Positions 22,341-30,210 of a stretch of DNA of 48,419 nucleotides are shown here, in pieces. The translations under genes were made by a program, and so were the position numbers. Origin of the DNA: Fibrobacterota bacterium (GTDB lineage Bacteria > Fibrobacterota > Fibrobacteria > UBA11236); assembly GCA_023249635.1 (NCBI GenBank), contig JAHFCH010000022.1, positions 1 to 48,419 on the forward strand. The letters run 5' to 3'. Within the stretch, counting starts at the first letter, position 1. Every line of letters starts with the position of its first letter. The notes under the pieces were generated by a model that worked only from the letters and a program-made list of their open reading frames with translations, made no database searches and was not told the origin of the DNA.

Positions 22341-25211
22341 TTAATTCTTCTCCGCCAGGTATACGGTGCGCGGCAGAATGTACTCCTCGGTGGTGTTCAG
22401 GGGGCCGCCGCCCGAACCCTGGCTGGCGTAGATCCGGCCGTTGATCAAACCCACCGCATGCTGCTCCCGTGCCTGGATCATCTGATTGAGGGGCAGCCAG
22501 GTATTGTTGGCGGCGTCGAATTGCATGCAACCGGCCACCGATCCGCCGTTATTCCCGCCCAGGAGATAGACGCGGCCATTATCCACAACCGATCCGTAAT
22601 GGGAACGCCCGACCGGCAATGCCGCCGCCGTGCTCCAGGAGTTGGCGACCGGATCGTAAATCTCGTGGGCCGTGCTGGGCGACCCGCCCAGGGTACCGCC
22701 GGCCAGGTAGATCTTGCCGTTGAGAACCGCGCCTTCCAGATAGGCCCGCCAGGTGGGCATGGGATTCCCAGCTGCCCAGGTGTTGCTCGCGATATCGTAG
22801 ACGGCAGTGGTATTGTTGTGCGCCTGGGCCACGTTGGCATAGCCGCCGAACACGTAGATTTTCCCGTTCACGGTCGCCGAAGCGTGCCCCCAGCGCAGCG
22901 GCATGGGCGCCATGACCGTCCAGGAATTCCCGGCCGGATCGTAACGCCAGCAAACGCCAATCACGTTACCGCTGCCGTCGATGCCGCCCATGCTGTAGAG
23001 CTTTCCGCCGGCTTCGACCATGGAATGTTCGCGCGCGATGCTCGGCATGGACGCCACCGCGCTCCAGGTGTTCGCGGCGGGATCGTAGGCGTGCATGGCG
23101 TTGGTATTGGTGGCGCCGGTACTGCCTCCGCTCACGTACAGCTTACCGTTGGCTACGGCATGGGCCACGGCCGTGCGCGGTAACAGACTGTTGGCCTTGC
23201 TGATCCACGGCGTTTCGAAATTCACGCGGATGCCGGTGGAAATGAAGCCGAGGGGCGCGATGGGCGTGGCCAGCATAAGGGTGGTGCCGACCGGGAAGCC
23301 CGCGCCGTTGGCGATGGCGGTTACCGATGCCGCCGCCGAATTCGCGGCTACCTGTGCCGAGGTTGCGGATTGCGAAGCCTCGGTCGACGAAGTGGCGGCG
23401 GAAGCGGAAGCCGCGGTGGCGGTTCCGGAAGCGGTGGTGGCGGTGGTGGATGCGTTGACGGCCGCGCTGGATGCCGAAACCGCCGAGGTGGAAGCCGTGG
23501 TAGCCGAAGACGCGGCGGCCTGGGCGTTGTTCGCCGCGGTGCTCGCAGCGGCGGCCAGCGCCACTGCTTCGTCCACCTTGACCAGGATGGTGGCCAGGCT
23601 GGTGGCGACGGTGCCCGAAGCGTTGGTCAATTCCGAAGCCGAGGCGGCGGCGTTCTGGGCCGACTGCTGCGCGGCGGTGGCGCTGTTCCCCGCGGCGCCG
23701 GCCGCTCCCGTAGCCGTGGCGGCATGGCTGGCGGCCGAAGCGGCCGAACCGGCGGCCGAAGCGGCCGAACCGGCGGCGGCAAGGGCTGAGTTGTTGGAGG
23801 CGACGGCGGAATTGTTGGCGGCACCGGCGGAAGCCGCCGAGGCGGAAGCGGAGGTGGCGGCATCGGCGGCGGAATGTCCCGCGGTGGCGGCATAGGTCTG
23901 GGCCTCGCCGGCCGAGGCGGCGGCTGCGGCCACGGTGGCTTGGGCCTGGGCCGCCGAATTGCCAGATGCGGCAGCGGCGGCGGAGGCTTCGTTGGCCGAA
24001 GCGGCGGCGGCCGAAGCGCTGTTACCCGCGATGCCTACCGCAGCAGAAGTGGCCGCTTCGCTGGCCGCGGCGGCCGAGGCGCCAGCGGCCGCGGAGCCCG
24101 CGCTGGCGGCCGAGGCGGAGGCCGAAGTCTGCGAAGCCGAAGCGGAGTTTTGGGACGCCGTTGCCGAGGTGGCCGAGGCCGTGGCGGAACCGGCAGCGGT
24201 CATCGCCGAGCCTTGCGCGGCCGTCGCGGAACCGGCGGCGGTGGTAGCCGAGCCCGCGGAAGCGGTGGCGGATGTTTCCGAAGCGGTAGCCGAGGTTTGC
24301 GAGGCGCCGGCGGAAGCCGCCGAGGCGGTGGCCGATGCTTGCGCGGCGATAGCGGAGGTGCCCGCGGCGGTGGCCGAACCTTGCGCGGCGGTGGCGGAGG
24401 TACCCGCAGCCGTGGCAGAAGTGGCGGAAGCCGTCGCGCTGACGGCGGCGGCGGCGGCCGAAGCCGCGGCATCGGTGGCGCTGCCGGTGGCCGCGGTCGC
24501 GGAAGAGGCGGCGGAGCTTGCGCCCGAACCCGCGGCGCCGGCCTTGCTGCTGGCCAGGGCCGCGCTGCCGGCTGAAGCGGTAGCGCTGTTCGCGGCGGCG
24601 GCGGCGGCGGCATGGGCGGCGGCGGCGGCGGCCAGGGCCTGGGTGATATCGATGGAACTGGCAAAGGCATAACGCATTTCCAACAGCGGAGGCAAATCGC
24701 TGTCCTTGGAATCGAAGAAGGCATGCAGGCCGTCGGTGGTGACGAGCGCCAAGCCATGGAAAGTCCCAGCGGCCAAGGCCTGCCCCAGGTTGATGCGGAT
24801 CATCTTCTCGCAATCCGCGGTTCCGATGGCCAAGGTCGCGATGGGCGCATTGGCGTTGAACTTCACGTCATTGCCGTCGACCTTGGATTCCGGATCGGTA
24901 ATGGCCGCGGTCAGCGCGTAAATCTTGAGCGTGCCGGGTTTCTGGACCTGTGCCACGTGCATGGTCAAGGAGGTACCTGTGGTTTGCGCCAGATCGGCAC
25001 CGCCGGTATGGAAGGTGATCCAGGACAAGGCCTGCTTCTGCTTGCCTACCTCCAGGTATTGGTTCCCGTTCCCGCAATTCCAATTGATGGTCAGGTCGCC
25101 ATCCTTGTAAGGGAACATGTGCGTGGCAAGCTCGGACGCCGCGGCATAACGCGCGGCAACCAGCGCCAGGCAAAAGCAAAAAGCGATCGGGAATGGTTTG
25201 GGCACGTGCAT
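22341..25211 (-). CDS. Secreted protein: beta-sandwich head, ~440-residue Ala/Ser/Thr heptad stalk, C-terminal Kelch propeller
   Basis: A 956-residue exported protein. A signal peptide (about 1-25) is followed by a beta-sandwich resembling DNRLRE-type domains (30-185). Residues 193-635 are almost only Ala, Ser, Thr, Gly, Gln and Asn. At 258-376 they form 17 uninterrupted heptads of the type SATAxxx, the pattern of tail-fibre stalks in phages such as lambda Stf. From about 680 there are six Kelch blades (NGKLYVSGG, GGKLYSMGG, NGKIYVFGG, NGKIYLAGG, NGRVYLLGG, NGRIYASQG), each with a YDP.ANTW-type turn. A trimeric fibre carrying propellers on the cell surface is inferred. GGAG lies six bases before the ATG and a clear promoter lies at 25285-25313. 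Propeller folding cannot be confirmed by reading. Confidence 0.85.
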   Translation of the reverse strand: MHVPKPFPIAFCFCLALVAARYAAASELATHMFPYKDGDLTINWNCGNGNQYLEVGKQKQALSWITFHTGGADLAQTTGTSLTMHVAQVQKPGTLKIYALTAAITDPESKVDGNDVKFNANAPIATLAIGTADCEKMIRINLGQALAAGTFHGLALVTTDGLHAFFDSKDSDLPPLLEMRYAFASSIDITQALAAAAAAHAAAAAAANSATASAGSAALASSKAGAAGSGASSAASSATAATGSATDAAASAAAAAVSATASATSATAAGTSATAAQGSATAAGTSAIAAQASATASAASAGASQTSATASETSATASAGSATTAAGSATAAQGSAMTAAGSATASATSATASQNSASASQTSASASAASAGSAAAGASAAAASEAATSAAVGIAGNSASAAAASANEASAAAAASGNSAAQAQATVAAAAASAGEAQTYAATAGHSAADAATSASASAASAGAANNSAVASNNSALAAAGSAASAAGSAASAASHAATATGAAGAAGNSATAAQQSAQNAAASASELTNASGTVATSLATILVKVDEAVALAAAASTAANNAQAAASSATTASTSAVSASSAAVNASTTATTASGTATAASASAATSSTEASQSATSAQVAANSAAASVTAIANGAGFPVGTTLMLATPIAPLGFISTGIRVNFETPWISKANSLLPRTAVAHAVANGKLYVSGGSTGATNTNAMHAYDPAANTWSAVASMPSIAREHSMVEAGGKLYSMGGIDGSGNVIGVCWRYDPAGNSWTVMAPMPLRWGHASATVNGKIYVFGGYANVAQAHNNTTAVYDIASNTWAAGNPMPTWRAYLEGAVLNGKIYLAGGTLGGSPSTAHEIYDPVANSWSTAAALPVGRSHYGSVVDNGRVYLLGGNNGGSVAGCMQFDAANNTWLPLNQMIQAREQHAVGLINGRIYASQGSGGGPLNTTEEYILPRTVYLAEKN
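23307..24635 (-). repeat. Low-complexity heptad-repeat DNA (period 21 bp)
   Basis: The segment coding for the Ala/Ser/Thr stalk. The 21-bp period is clearest at 24084-24440 (17 heptads). Codons vary between copies, so the repeat is kept at protein level rather than being a recent DNA expansion. Confidence 0.8.
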
Positions 25212-25284
25212 TGACAGCTCCTTTTAAGCTGCTGCGCCTCTCAGCGCAACCGGGACAAAAATGCGGAAGACGAAACCCGATGCT

Positions 25285-25313
25285 AGCGTATCAGAGAAGG
25301 CGGACCGAGTCAA
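25285..25313 (-). promoter_or_regulatory. Sigma70-like promoter of the stalk/Kelch gene
   Basis: On the minus strand: TTGACT (25313-25308), a 17-bp spacer and TACGCT (25290-25285). Predicted transcription starts near 25278, giving a leader of about 67 bases. Confidence 0.65.
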
Positions 25314-25434
25314 GAAATGTCGGGTGCAAAAGTTCCGATCTCCGCAAGCCGGGGAAGCTTCTTGGGGGGCTGTGGGAACTGGCTATGGAAGCGTTGTTAG
25401 CGGCGGAATCCGCGCAGGCTCGAGCCCGGGCGTT

Positions 25435-26331
25435 TCATATCAGCGAACGCGGGAGCGATTTGCCGTTCTCGTCTTCGCGGCAAGCCCAATGCATGAGGGC
25501 TTCTTGCGGAGCGAGGTTGCAATTGCTCTGCATCACGCGCTTGTCGGCGAAGAAGTGGAACGTGCCTCCGGTGACGGCCAATATTTCCATCACCGCTTCG
25601 AAGCCTTCATTCAGACGCGTCTGCGCGAACGTGATTGTTCCCTGCTCGAAACTGATGATGCCCGCCGGCTTCCCGTCCTCGAGGCTGAGCAGACCGGTAC
25701 GGCGTCCCACTTCCAGGAACTGCAGGATTTCCGGCAAGGCGTTGCCCACGTTCTTGCCTTCCAGGGAGGAGCCTTCGCGTACGGCCGCTTCGGGCCGCGG
25801 CGAATGGGCGGCTACCGAAATGGCGTAGGAGATGATCTCCAATACCTGCAGGCTGGCGAAGTCTTCCCCCAGAAAGGTGGCTTGGGGAAGGCTGGTGGGA
25901 GGCTTCAGGGATTCCGGCTTGGCGGCATTATAGAAGAAGACCACCGAGGCGCGCACTCCGAAGCAAGCATGGCACAACGCATCCACCTTGCGCATGGCCT
26001 TTGGTCCTAGACCCCAATCTATACCCATGATTACCGGAGCGCCCTGTTCCAGGATCCGATCGAAGCGGCGTAAATCCTCGGTCACCAGTACCGAAAAGCC
26101 GATATCGCGGAAGAATTTCTCCAAGGAGATGAAGACCCCGGGGATCCCGCTCTCGATGATTTTTTCCCCATGCCCCAGGAGTACGACCAGCTTGTCGTGG
26201 CTTACGGTTTCTTCCAGTCCGGGCGCATCCCTTCGCAAGCTGCGCTTGAGGACCAAGGCGAGCACGATGAGCGAAGTTCCCAGCGCCAGGCACACGTAGA
26301 ATGTGAGGCGCGCATCCCAACCGAAAGGCAT
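25435..26331 (-). CDS. Membrane-anchored protein with receiver-like region and DUF4388 domain
   Basis: A 298-residue protein. One N-terminal transmembrane helix (about 10-29, TFYVCLALGTSLIVLALVL) is followed by a basic stop-transfer segment. Residues 45-170 alternate strands and helices like a CheY-type receiver (KLVVLLGHGE...FSVLVTED...APVIMGIDWG), but without a clear phospho-acceptor set. Residues 190-280 match DUF4388 (LPEILQFLEVGRRTGLLSLED...GIISFEQGTITFAQT...FEAVMEILAVTGGTFHFF), a domain found with PatA-type regulators. A signalling role is inferred. The ATG at 26331 was chosen; a GTG 60 bases further upstream would add a non-coding-like AT-rich stretch. Confidence 0.75.
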   Translation of the reverse strand: MPFGWDARLTFYVCLALGTSLIVLALVLKRSLRRDAPGLEETVSHDKLVVLLGHGEKIIESGIPGVFISLEKFFRDIGFSVLVTEDLRRFDRILEQGAPVIMGIDWGLGPKAMRKVDALCHACFGVRASVVFFYNAAKPESLKPPTSLPQATFLGEDFASLQVLEIISYAISVAAHSPRPEAAVREGSSLEGKNVGNALPEILQFLEVGRRTGLLSLEDGKPAGIISFEQGTITFAQTRLNEGFEAVMEILAVTGGTFHFFADKRVMQSNCNLAPQEALMHWACREDENGKSLPRSLI

Positions 26332-26512
26332 GATGTAAAAAGAGATAACCTCGAACCCGATGGAAAGGGCACGGAATGAGAATGCGTGCACGGGAAGTAG
26401 ATAACTTGGGAAGCGATTGTTGGAAAATTTTACAAGTCAACCCGGCGAAAAGTCAAAAACGGAAATTGCTCCGGGCGTAAGGCTGCAACGGTTCTGAAAC
26501 GGAAAGGACGAT

Positions 26513-26544
26513 CCGGAGGCGTAACCTGGAAGGGACGCCTCCGG
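26513..26544 (-). terminator. 10-bp perfect hairpin after the dehydrogenase gene
   Basis: CCGGAGGCGT/ACGCCTCCGG with a 12-base loop, 14 bases beyond the stop on the minus strand. The T run downstream is weak. Confidence 0.6.
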
Positions 26545-26558
26545 ACCGATACCGGACT

Positions 26559-28919
26559 TCAATGCACTTCGAGACGATCCACGTTGGGCCCGCTGCTGCC
26601 GATGGCGGTGGCGCGGACTTTATTGGCGCCGGCGTTAAGGGATGCGGTCACGCTTGCCAGATTCCAGGTATCCCAATTCGCGGTAACCGGAAAGGCCAGG
26701 CTCGCGTTGACCACCGCGCCGTTCACGCTGATTTGCATGGGGCGTCCGGATGTGGCCCCTAATGCGTACCGGAAAGCCAGCGTCCGGTTTCCCGCCGCGG
26801 CCGCGTTCACGGTCCATTCCACGTAATCGGTACTGGCGTTGACGTAATCGGCGAATCCTGTCCCGCTATATCCCGCATGGTTGTTCGCTGAAACGGCGCC
26901 GGACAAGACGGCCGCTTCGGCTTCCAATATCTGCACCGATTGAAAAGTCGCGGTGTAGGTGGCCGAGGCGGAAGGGGTCACCAGGGTATGTGAGGCCGCG
27001 CCGCCGTCGGACCAGGAGGCGAAGGTCCAATTGCTTCCCTGGAAAACCTGCGGGCTTACCGCTTCGAGCATCCGCTTCATGCCGACCACGCCGGTAAAGG
27101 TATAGGGTGCGGTAACGGGGATTCCGTCCAACTTCAATTGCAATCCGGAGGGATTGCTGGCCAAGGTAATCGTCGACTTCATCGGCTGGATGTCCGCCGA
27201 ATCGGTCCCCACCATGCCCTGGGCATCCTTCACGGTCAGGTAGACCCGGTACCAGATATTGGGGGAAGTCTCACCCTGGTCCGGAATGGTGAAGGATCCG
27301 GATTGGATGCCGGTGACCGGTCCGTAGGCGGGATGGGAATGCGCGCTACCGTCGTTATGCCAAAGCCGCGCTTCCCAGGTGAAGGCCGAGGCCGGCAGGG
27401 TGCCCTGCTCCTGATCATTGCCCGTGCCCGCGAAGTTGATCACCTGGCCGCCTTTGAAGGTTGCGCCCGCGGCGGGAGCGGTGATGTCCGCGATGGGGGC
27501 ATGGTTGGTGGTCACGGTAAGCACCGCCTCATTGCTGGTGGCGGTTCCTGCAGAGTTGGAAACGCGACAGCGGAAGCGCGCCGCGTTATCCGCCGGCTGG
27601 ACGTTGTTCAACGTATAGGTAGTACCCGTGGCGCCGCCGATGTCCGCCTGGTTGCGTTGCCATTGGTAGGCCAGGGGCGCCGCTCCCGATGCGACTACCG
27701 TGAACGAGGCGTTGCCTCCTTGGGTCACCGTCGCGCTCGCAGGCTGCTGCGAAATGACGGGCGCCTGGTTGTTGGTGTAGGTGATCTTGCGGATGGCTCC
27801 GGAACCCCGCGCGACATAATAGAGCGACCCATCGCTGCCGGTCTTGAGATCGGTGGGGCTGCTGATGCCGCTGGCGAAATCCGTCACCGCCTTGGAGGCG
27901 ATATCCAGTCGCTTGATCCAGCCCGCGCAATAATCCGCGAAGAAATAATCCCCGGTATAGTCGGAAGGGAAACCCGGGGTGGCGGGATTGTAGAAGGTTC
28001 CGCCCGTGATGGCGCAGCCTCCGCCGCCATGGTTATAAGCGTAGAAGGGGGACTTGAAATTCGGATCCGTGGTATTGCCTTCCGTGTTAGGCCATCCGTA
28101 ATTGGCCCCTTTGCTGCCATCGTCGATTTCCTCCCAGGTGCTCTGCCCCACATCGTTGATGAAGAGGCGGCCGGTGCCCGGCTGCACGGCGAAGGTAAAG
28201 GGATTGCGCAGTCCCAAGGCCCAGATGGCGCGGTTGTTGCCGCTGGTCGATCCGAAGAAAGGGTTGTCGGAGGGAATGCTGCCATCGGAGTTGATGCGGA
28301 GCATTTTCCCCAAGGGGGTATTCAGGCTTTGGGCATTGCCGCCGTTCGCGTTTTCCCCCACCGAGATATACAGTTTGCCGTCGGAACCGAAATGGATGGC
28401 GCCGCCGTTGTGGTTGGTGGCGCTGCTCAAGGTGGGCAGATCCAAGAGCACCTGCTCGCCCGAGGATACGTCGCCATTGGCCGTGAACCGGCTGACGCGG
28501 TTATGCGGACCGCTCGCGGCCGTATAATAGATGTAGACGAAATGATTGGAGGCGAAACCCGGATCGAAAGCGATCCCAAGCGCGCCCCGCTCCCCGCTGG
28601 AATTCACGTTCAGGGTCACGAAGGGAGTCGCCAATAAGGTCCCGTTCTTGATCACGCGCACCTGCCCCGTCTGCTGGCTCACGAAGATGCGACCGTCCGG
28701 CGCGAATTCCATTTGGGTGGGATTGCTCAGGCCTCCCGCCACTTGCACATCGGTAAACGAAGCGGGGACCGTCGCCAGCGCCGTGGCCAATTCATTGCCA
28801 TCGCCGCCCGCGCGCGTGGGCGCAGCGCTTTCCATACATCCGTAGAACGCCGCGGCGCAAACCGCCGTTCCCGCGAAAATCCGCGCGAACGCGATCCGCC
28901 GGCCAGAAATCCTGTTCAT
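26559..28919 (-). CDS. Glucose/sorbosone dehydrogenase-type lipoprotein with Ig and CBM6-like modules
   Basis: A 786-residue protein. The signal peptide ends FYGC, a plausible lipobox. Residues about 45-375 form the GSDH six-bladed propeller (LSNPTQMEFAPDGRIFVSQQTG; NHNGGAIHFGSDGKLYISVGE; WALGLRNPFTF; NDVGQSTWEEIDD; GANYGWPNTEG). NHNGG carries the catalytic His of PQQ-dependent sugar dehydrogenases. An immunoglobulin I-set-like domain follows (PVISQQPASATVTQGGNASF), then a PKD-like/Big region and a C-terminal CBM6/35-like domain (ILEAEAAVLSG...VDRLEVH). The likely role is periplasmic or surface oxidation of sugars or polymers bound by the CBM. GGAG precedes ATG 28919; an upstream in-frame start would spoil the signal peptide. 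Confidence 0.85.
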   Translation of the reverse strand: MNRISGRRIAFARIFAGTAVCAAAFYGCMESAAPTRAGGDGNELATALATVPASFTDVQVAGGLSNPTQMEFAPDGRIFVSQQTGQVRVIKNGTLLATPFVTLNVNSSGERGALGIAFDPGFASNHFVYIYYTAASGPHNRVSRFTANGDVSSGEQVLLDLPTLSSATNHNGGAIHFGSDGKLYISVGENANGGNAQSLNTPLGKMLRINSDGSIPSDNPFFGSTSGNNRAIWALGLRNPFTFAVQPGTGRLFINDVGQSTWEEIDDGSKGANYGWPNTEGNTTDPNFKSPFYAYNHGGGGCAITGGTFYNPATPGFPSDYTGDYFFADYCAGWIKRLDIASKAVTDFASGISSPTDLKTGSDGSLYYVARGSGAIRKITYTNNQAPVISQQPASATVTQGGNASFTVVASGAAPLAYQWQRNQADIGGATGTTYTLNNVQPADNAARFRCRVSNSAGTATSNEAVLTVTTNHAPIADITAPAAGATFKGGQVINFAGTGNDQEQGTLPASAFTWEARLWHNDGSAHSHPAYGPVTGIQSGSFTIPDQGETSPNIWYRVYLTVKDAQGMVGTDSADIQPMKSTITLASNPSGLQLKLDGIPVTAPYTFTGVVGMKRMLEAVSPQVFQGSNWTFASWSDGGAASHTLVTPSASATYTATFQSVQILEAEAAVLSGAVSANNHAGYSGTGFADYVNASTDYVEWTVNAAAAGNRTLAFRYALGATSGRPMQISVNGAVVNASLAFPVTANWDTWNLASVTASLNAGANKVRATAIGSSGPNVDRLEVH

Positions 28920-29255
28920 GACCTTGTCTCCTGCTGTGGTTGGATAAAGGGGCGCCCCAACGCCCCGGAACGACGGGAAGGTAACCGGGAAACTTCCATC
29001 CCGCCGTACTTTTCCCTGCCCGATCAATGAAAAATTCTTTGGCGCCCCGGGGAAATATTTTTTGCTCCGGCTGACGCATGATTGTGGTGATTGCGAAAGT
29101 TAAAATGCATCGTGCGCCGGTGGAATGCGGAATTGGGAAGCAAGCCACGGGGAATCCCAACCTGAACCACCCGCCCAAATAAAAAGGCGCGGCCACTTGC
29201 GAGTGCGCCGCGCCCCGGGGAATGGGAATCCCATCCCCGCTATCAGCTCGGAAGA
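28920..29255. other. 336-bp gene-free interval with promoter and terminator
   Basis: It contains the leader of the dehydrogenase gene (minus strand, AT-rich between 29020 and 29100) and, at 29179-29214, the terminator of the upstream lipoprotein gene. No coding frame with a convincing start was seen. Confidence 0.5.
29179..29214 (-). terminator. Rho-independent terminator
   Basis: GGCGCGGC/GCCGCGCC (29186-29193 with 29207-29214) continues into CACT/AGTG with one bulge and a TGCG loop. On the minus strand TTTTTATTT follows directly. It ends the 229-residue lipoprotein gene. Confidence 0.88.
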
Positions 29256-29945
29256 TTAGTGGTGGCGGCCGCCGCGGCCTCTTCCATGCCTGCCCTCGTG
29301 CCTGCCCTCGTGCCCGCCCATCGGCTTATCCGAGCAGGCTTCATGGGTCTCATGCACCAGCCAGGGATAATCCGCCGCACTGCTGTCGGCGGCGGCCAGG
29401 GAGGTCTTCAGGGAATCGCACAGGGCCGCGCGGGCGGCCGAGTCGAGCAGCACGTGATGGGGCGGCTCGAAGCAGGCGCGGGCGGCATGCAGCTTGGCTT
29501 CGCCGTAGCCCGAGTCCGTCGAATCCATGCCCGTCACCACCGCGGTCAGGGAATCGCACAGGGCGGCGCGGGCGGCCGAATCCAGGCGCGGTCCATGGAA
29601 GTCATCGCCGTCGAAGTCGTCGCCAGGCCCGCGGCCGTGATGGCCTTCTCCGCCTTCCATCAGTCGATGGGCCTTGGCCGTGTCGATGATGCAGGTATTG
29701 ATCAGGGTATCGATGAGCACCGCGGAATCATTCCCTGCGCCATGGGCGCGGGCGCAACGGGCGCGAAGGCCGGCGCAGTCTCCGGAATCCTTCACGTCCA
29801 GCGCGAGCAGCGCCGACTGGGTATCTTGCGTGTTACTGGCGCCGGCGGAGTCGTCTCCCCCTATGCCTTGACAGCCCAAAAGCAGCGCGGCGGCGAAGCC
29901 CGCTCCGGCCAGGGTCCATTTCGTCTTAGTCGACAAGTTATCCAT
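29256..29945 (-). CDS. Lipoprotein with three Cys-bracketed modules and His/Gly-rich tail
   Basis: Family not recognised. 229 residues; the signal peptide ends LLLGC with the lipidated Cys at 25. Three modules each begin and end with Cys exactly 28 apart: 57/85, 130/158 and 176/204. Two of them open with the same LDSAARAALCDSL. Between modules 1 and 2 and at the C-terminus lie His/Gly/Arg/Asp-rich stretches that could bind metal. The first pair (57/85) has the same numbering as in the neighbouring 442-residue lipoprotein, and the signal peptides are alike, so the two are paralogues. GGAGGACGA precedes the ATG. Periplasmic or surface location and disulfide formation are inferred. Confidence 0.8.
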   Translation of the reverse strand: MDNLSTKTKWTLAGAGFAAALLLGCQGIGGDDSAGASNTQDTQSALLALDVKDSGDCAGLRARCARAHGAGNDSAVLIDTLINTCIIDTAKAHRLMEGGEGHHGRGPGDDFDGDDFHGPRLDSAARAALCDSLTAVVTGMDSTDSGYGEAKLHAARACFEPPHHVLLDSAARAALCDSLKTSLAAADSSAADYPWLVHETHEACSDKPMGGHEGRHEGRHGRGRGGRHH

Positions 29946-30031
29946 TCGTCCTCCTCGGGGGTGTTGAAAGGGTGGTATGCAATAGGATACGCGCCTGCCT
30001 GTGCTTCAGAGTATACGCGGGGACAAGAAAT

Positions 30032-30048
30032 GCGGGGATGGTTTGTCC
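30032..30048 (+). promoter_or_regulatory. Shared upstream motif, copy 1
   Basis: GCGGGGATGGTTTGTCC, 87 bp before the start of the 229-residue lipoprotein gene (motif antisense to that gene). It overlaps a dyad: GCGGGGACAA at 30018-30027 is the near-complement of TTGTCCGCGC at 30043-30052. Confidence 0.5.
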
Positions 30049-30120
30049 GCGCAATCGCGTACCATTTGGGACGCGTCAAGAATGGGTAAATCATGGATTG
30101 GTAAAATCACCGCGGGAAGG

Positions 30121-30151
30121 AAAAAAAAGGGGGAGGCAACCAGCCTCCCCC
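30121..30151 (-). terminator. Strong rho-independent terminator
   Basis: GGGGGAGGC/GCCTCCCCC, a perfect 9-bp stem with a 5-base loop, followed on the minus strand by eight T. It ends the 442-residue Cys-repeat lipoprotein gene, so that gene is not co-transcribed with the downstream 229-residue paralogue. Confidence 0.93.
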
Positions 30152-30210
30152 TTCCCCACCGAATGCCCTGGGCCCCCGCCGGGACGGGGCTTGAGGGCTT
30201 CCGTTGCGCG

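Noticed and set aside
23874-24575. Gly/Arg-rich plus-strand frame resembling a collagen- or silk-like protein
   Set aside because: It is the reverse complement of the Ala/Ser heptad stalk; its repeats arise from the GCC/GGC-rich DNA.
23307-24635. Possible CRISPR array or tandem satellite
   Set aside because: The 21-bp period comes from protein heptads with varied codons; there are no identical repeats with unique spacers.
22341-25211. Prophage tail-fibre gene
   Set aside because: No other phage gene is nearby, and a signal peptide plus Kelch propeller point to a secreted cellular protein.
27138-28637. 499-codon plus-strand frame inside the sugar dehydrogenase gene
   Set aside because: Antisense to a clear domain architecture, with no start signal and no known motif.
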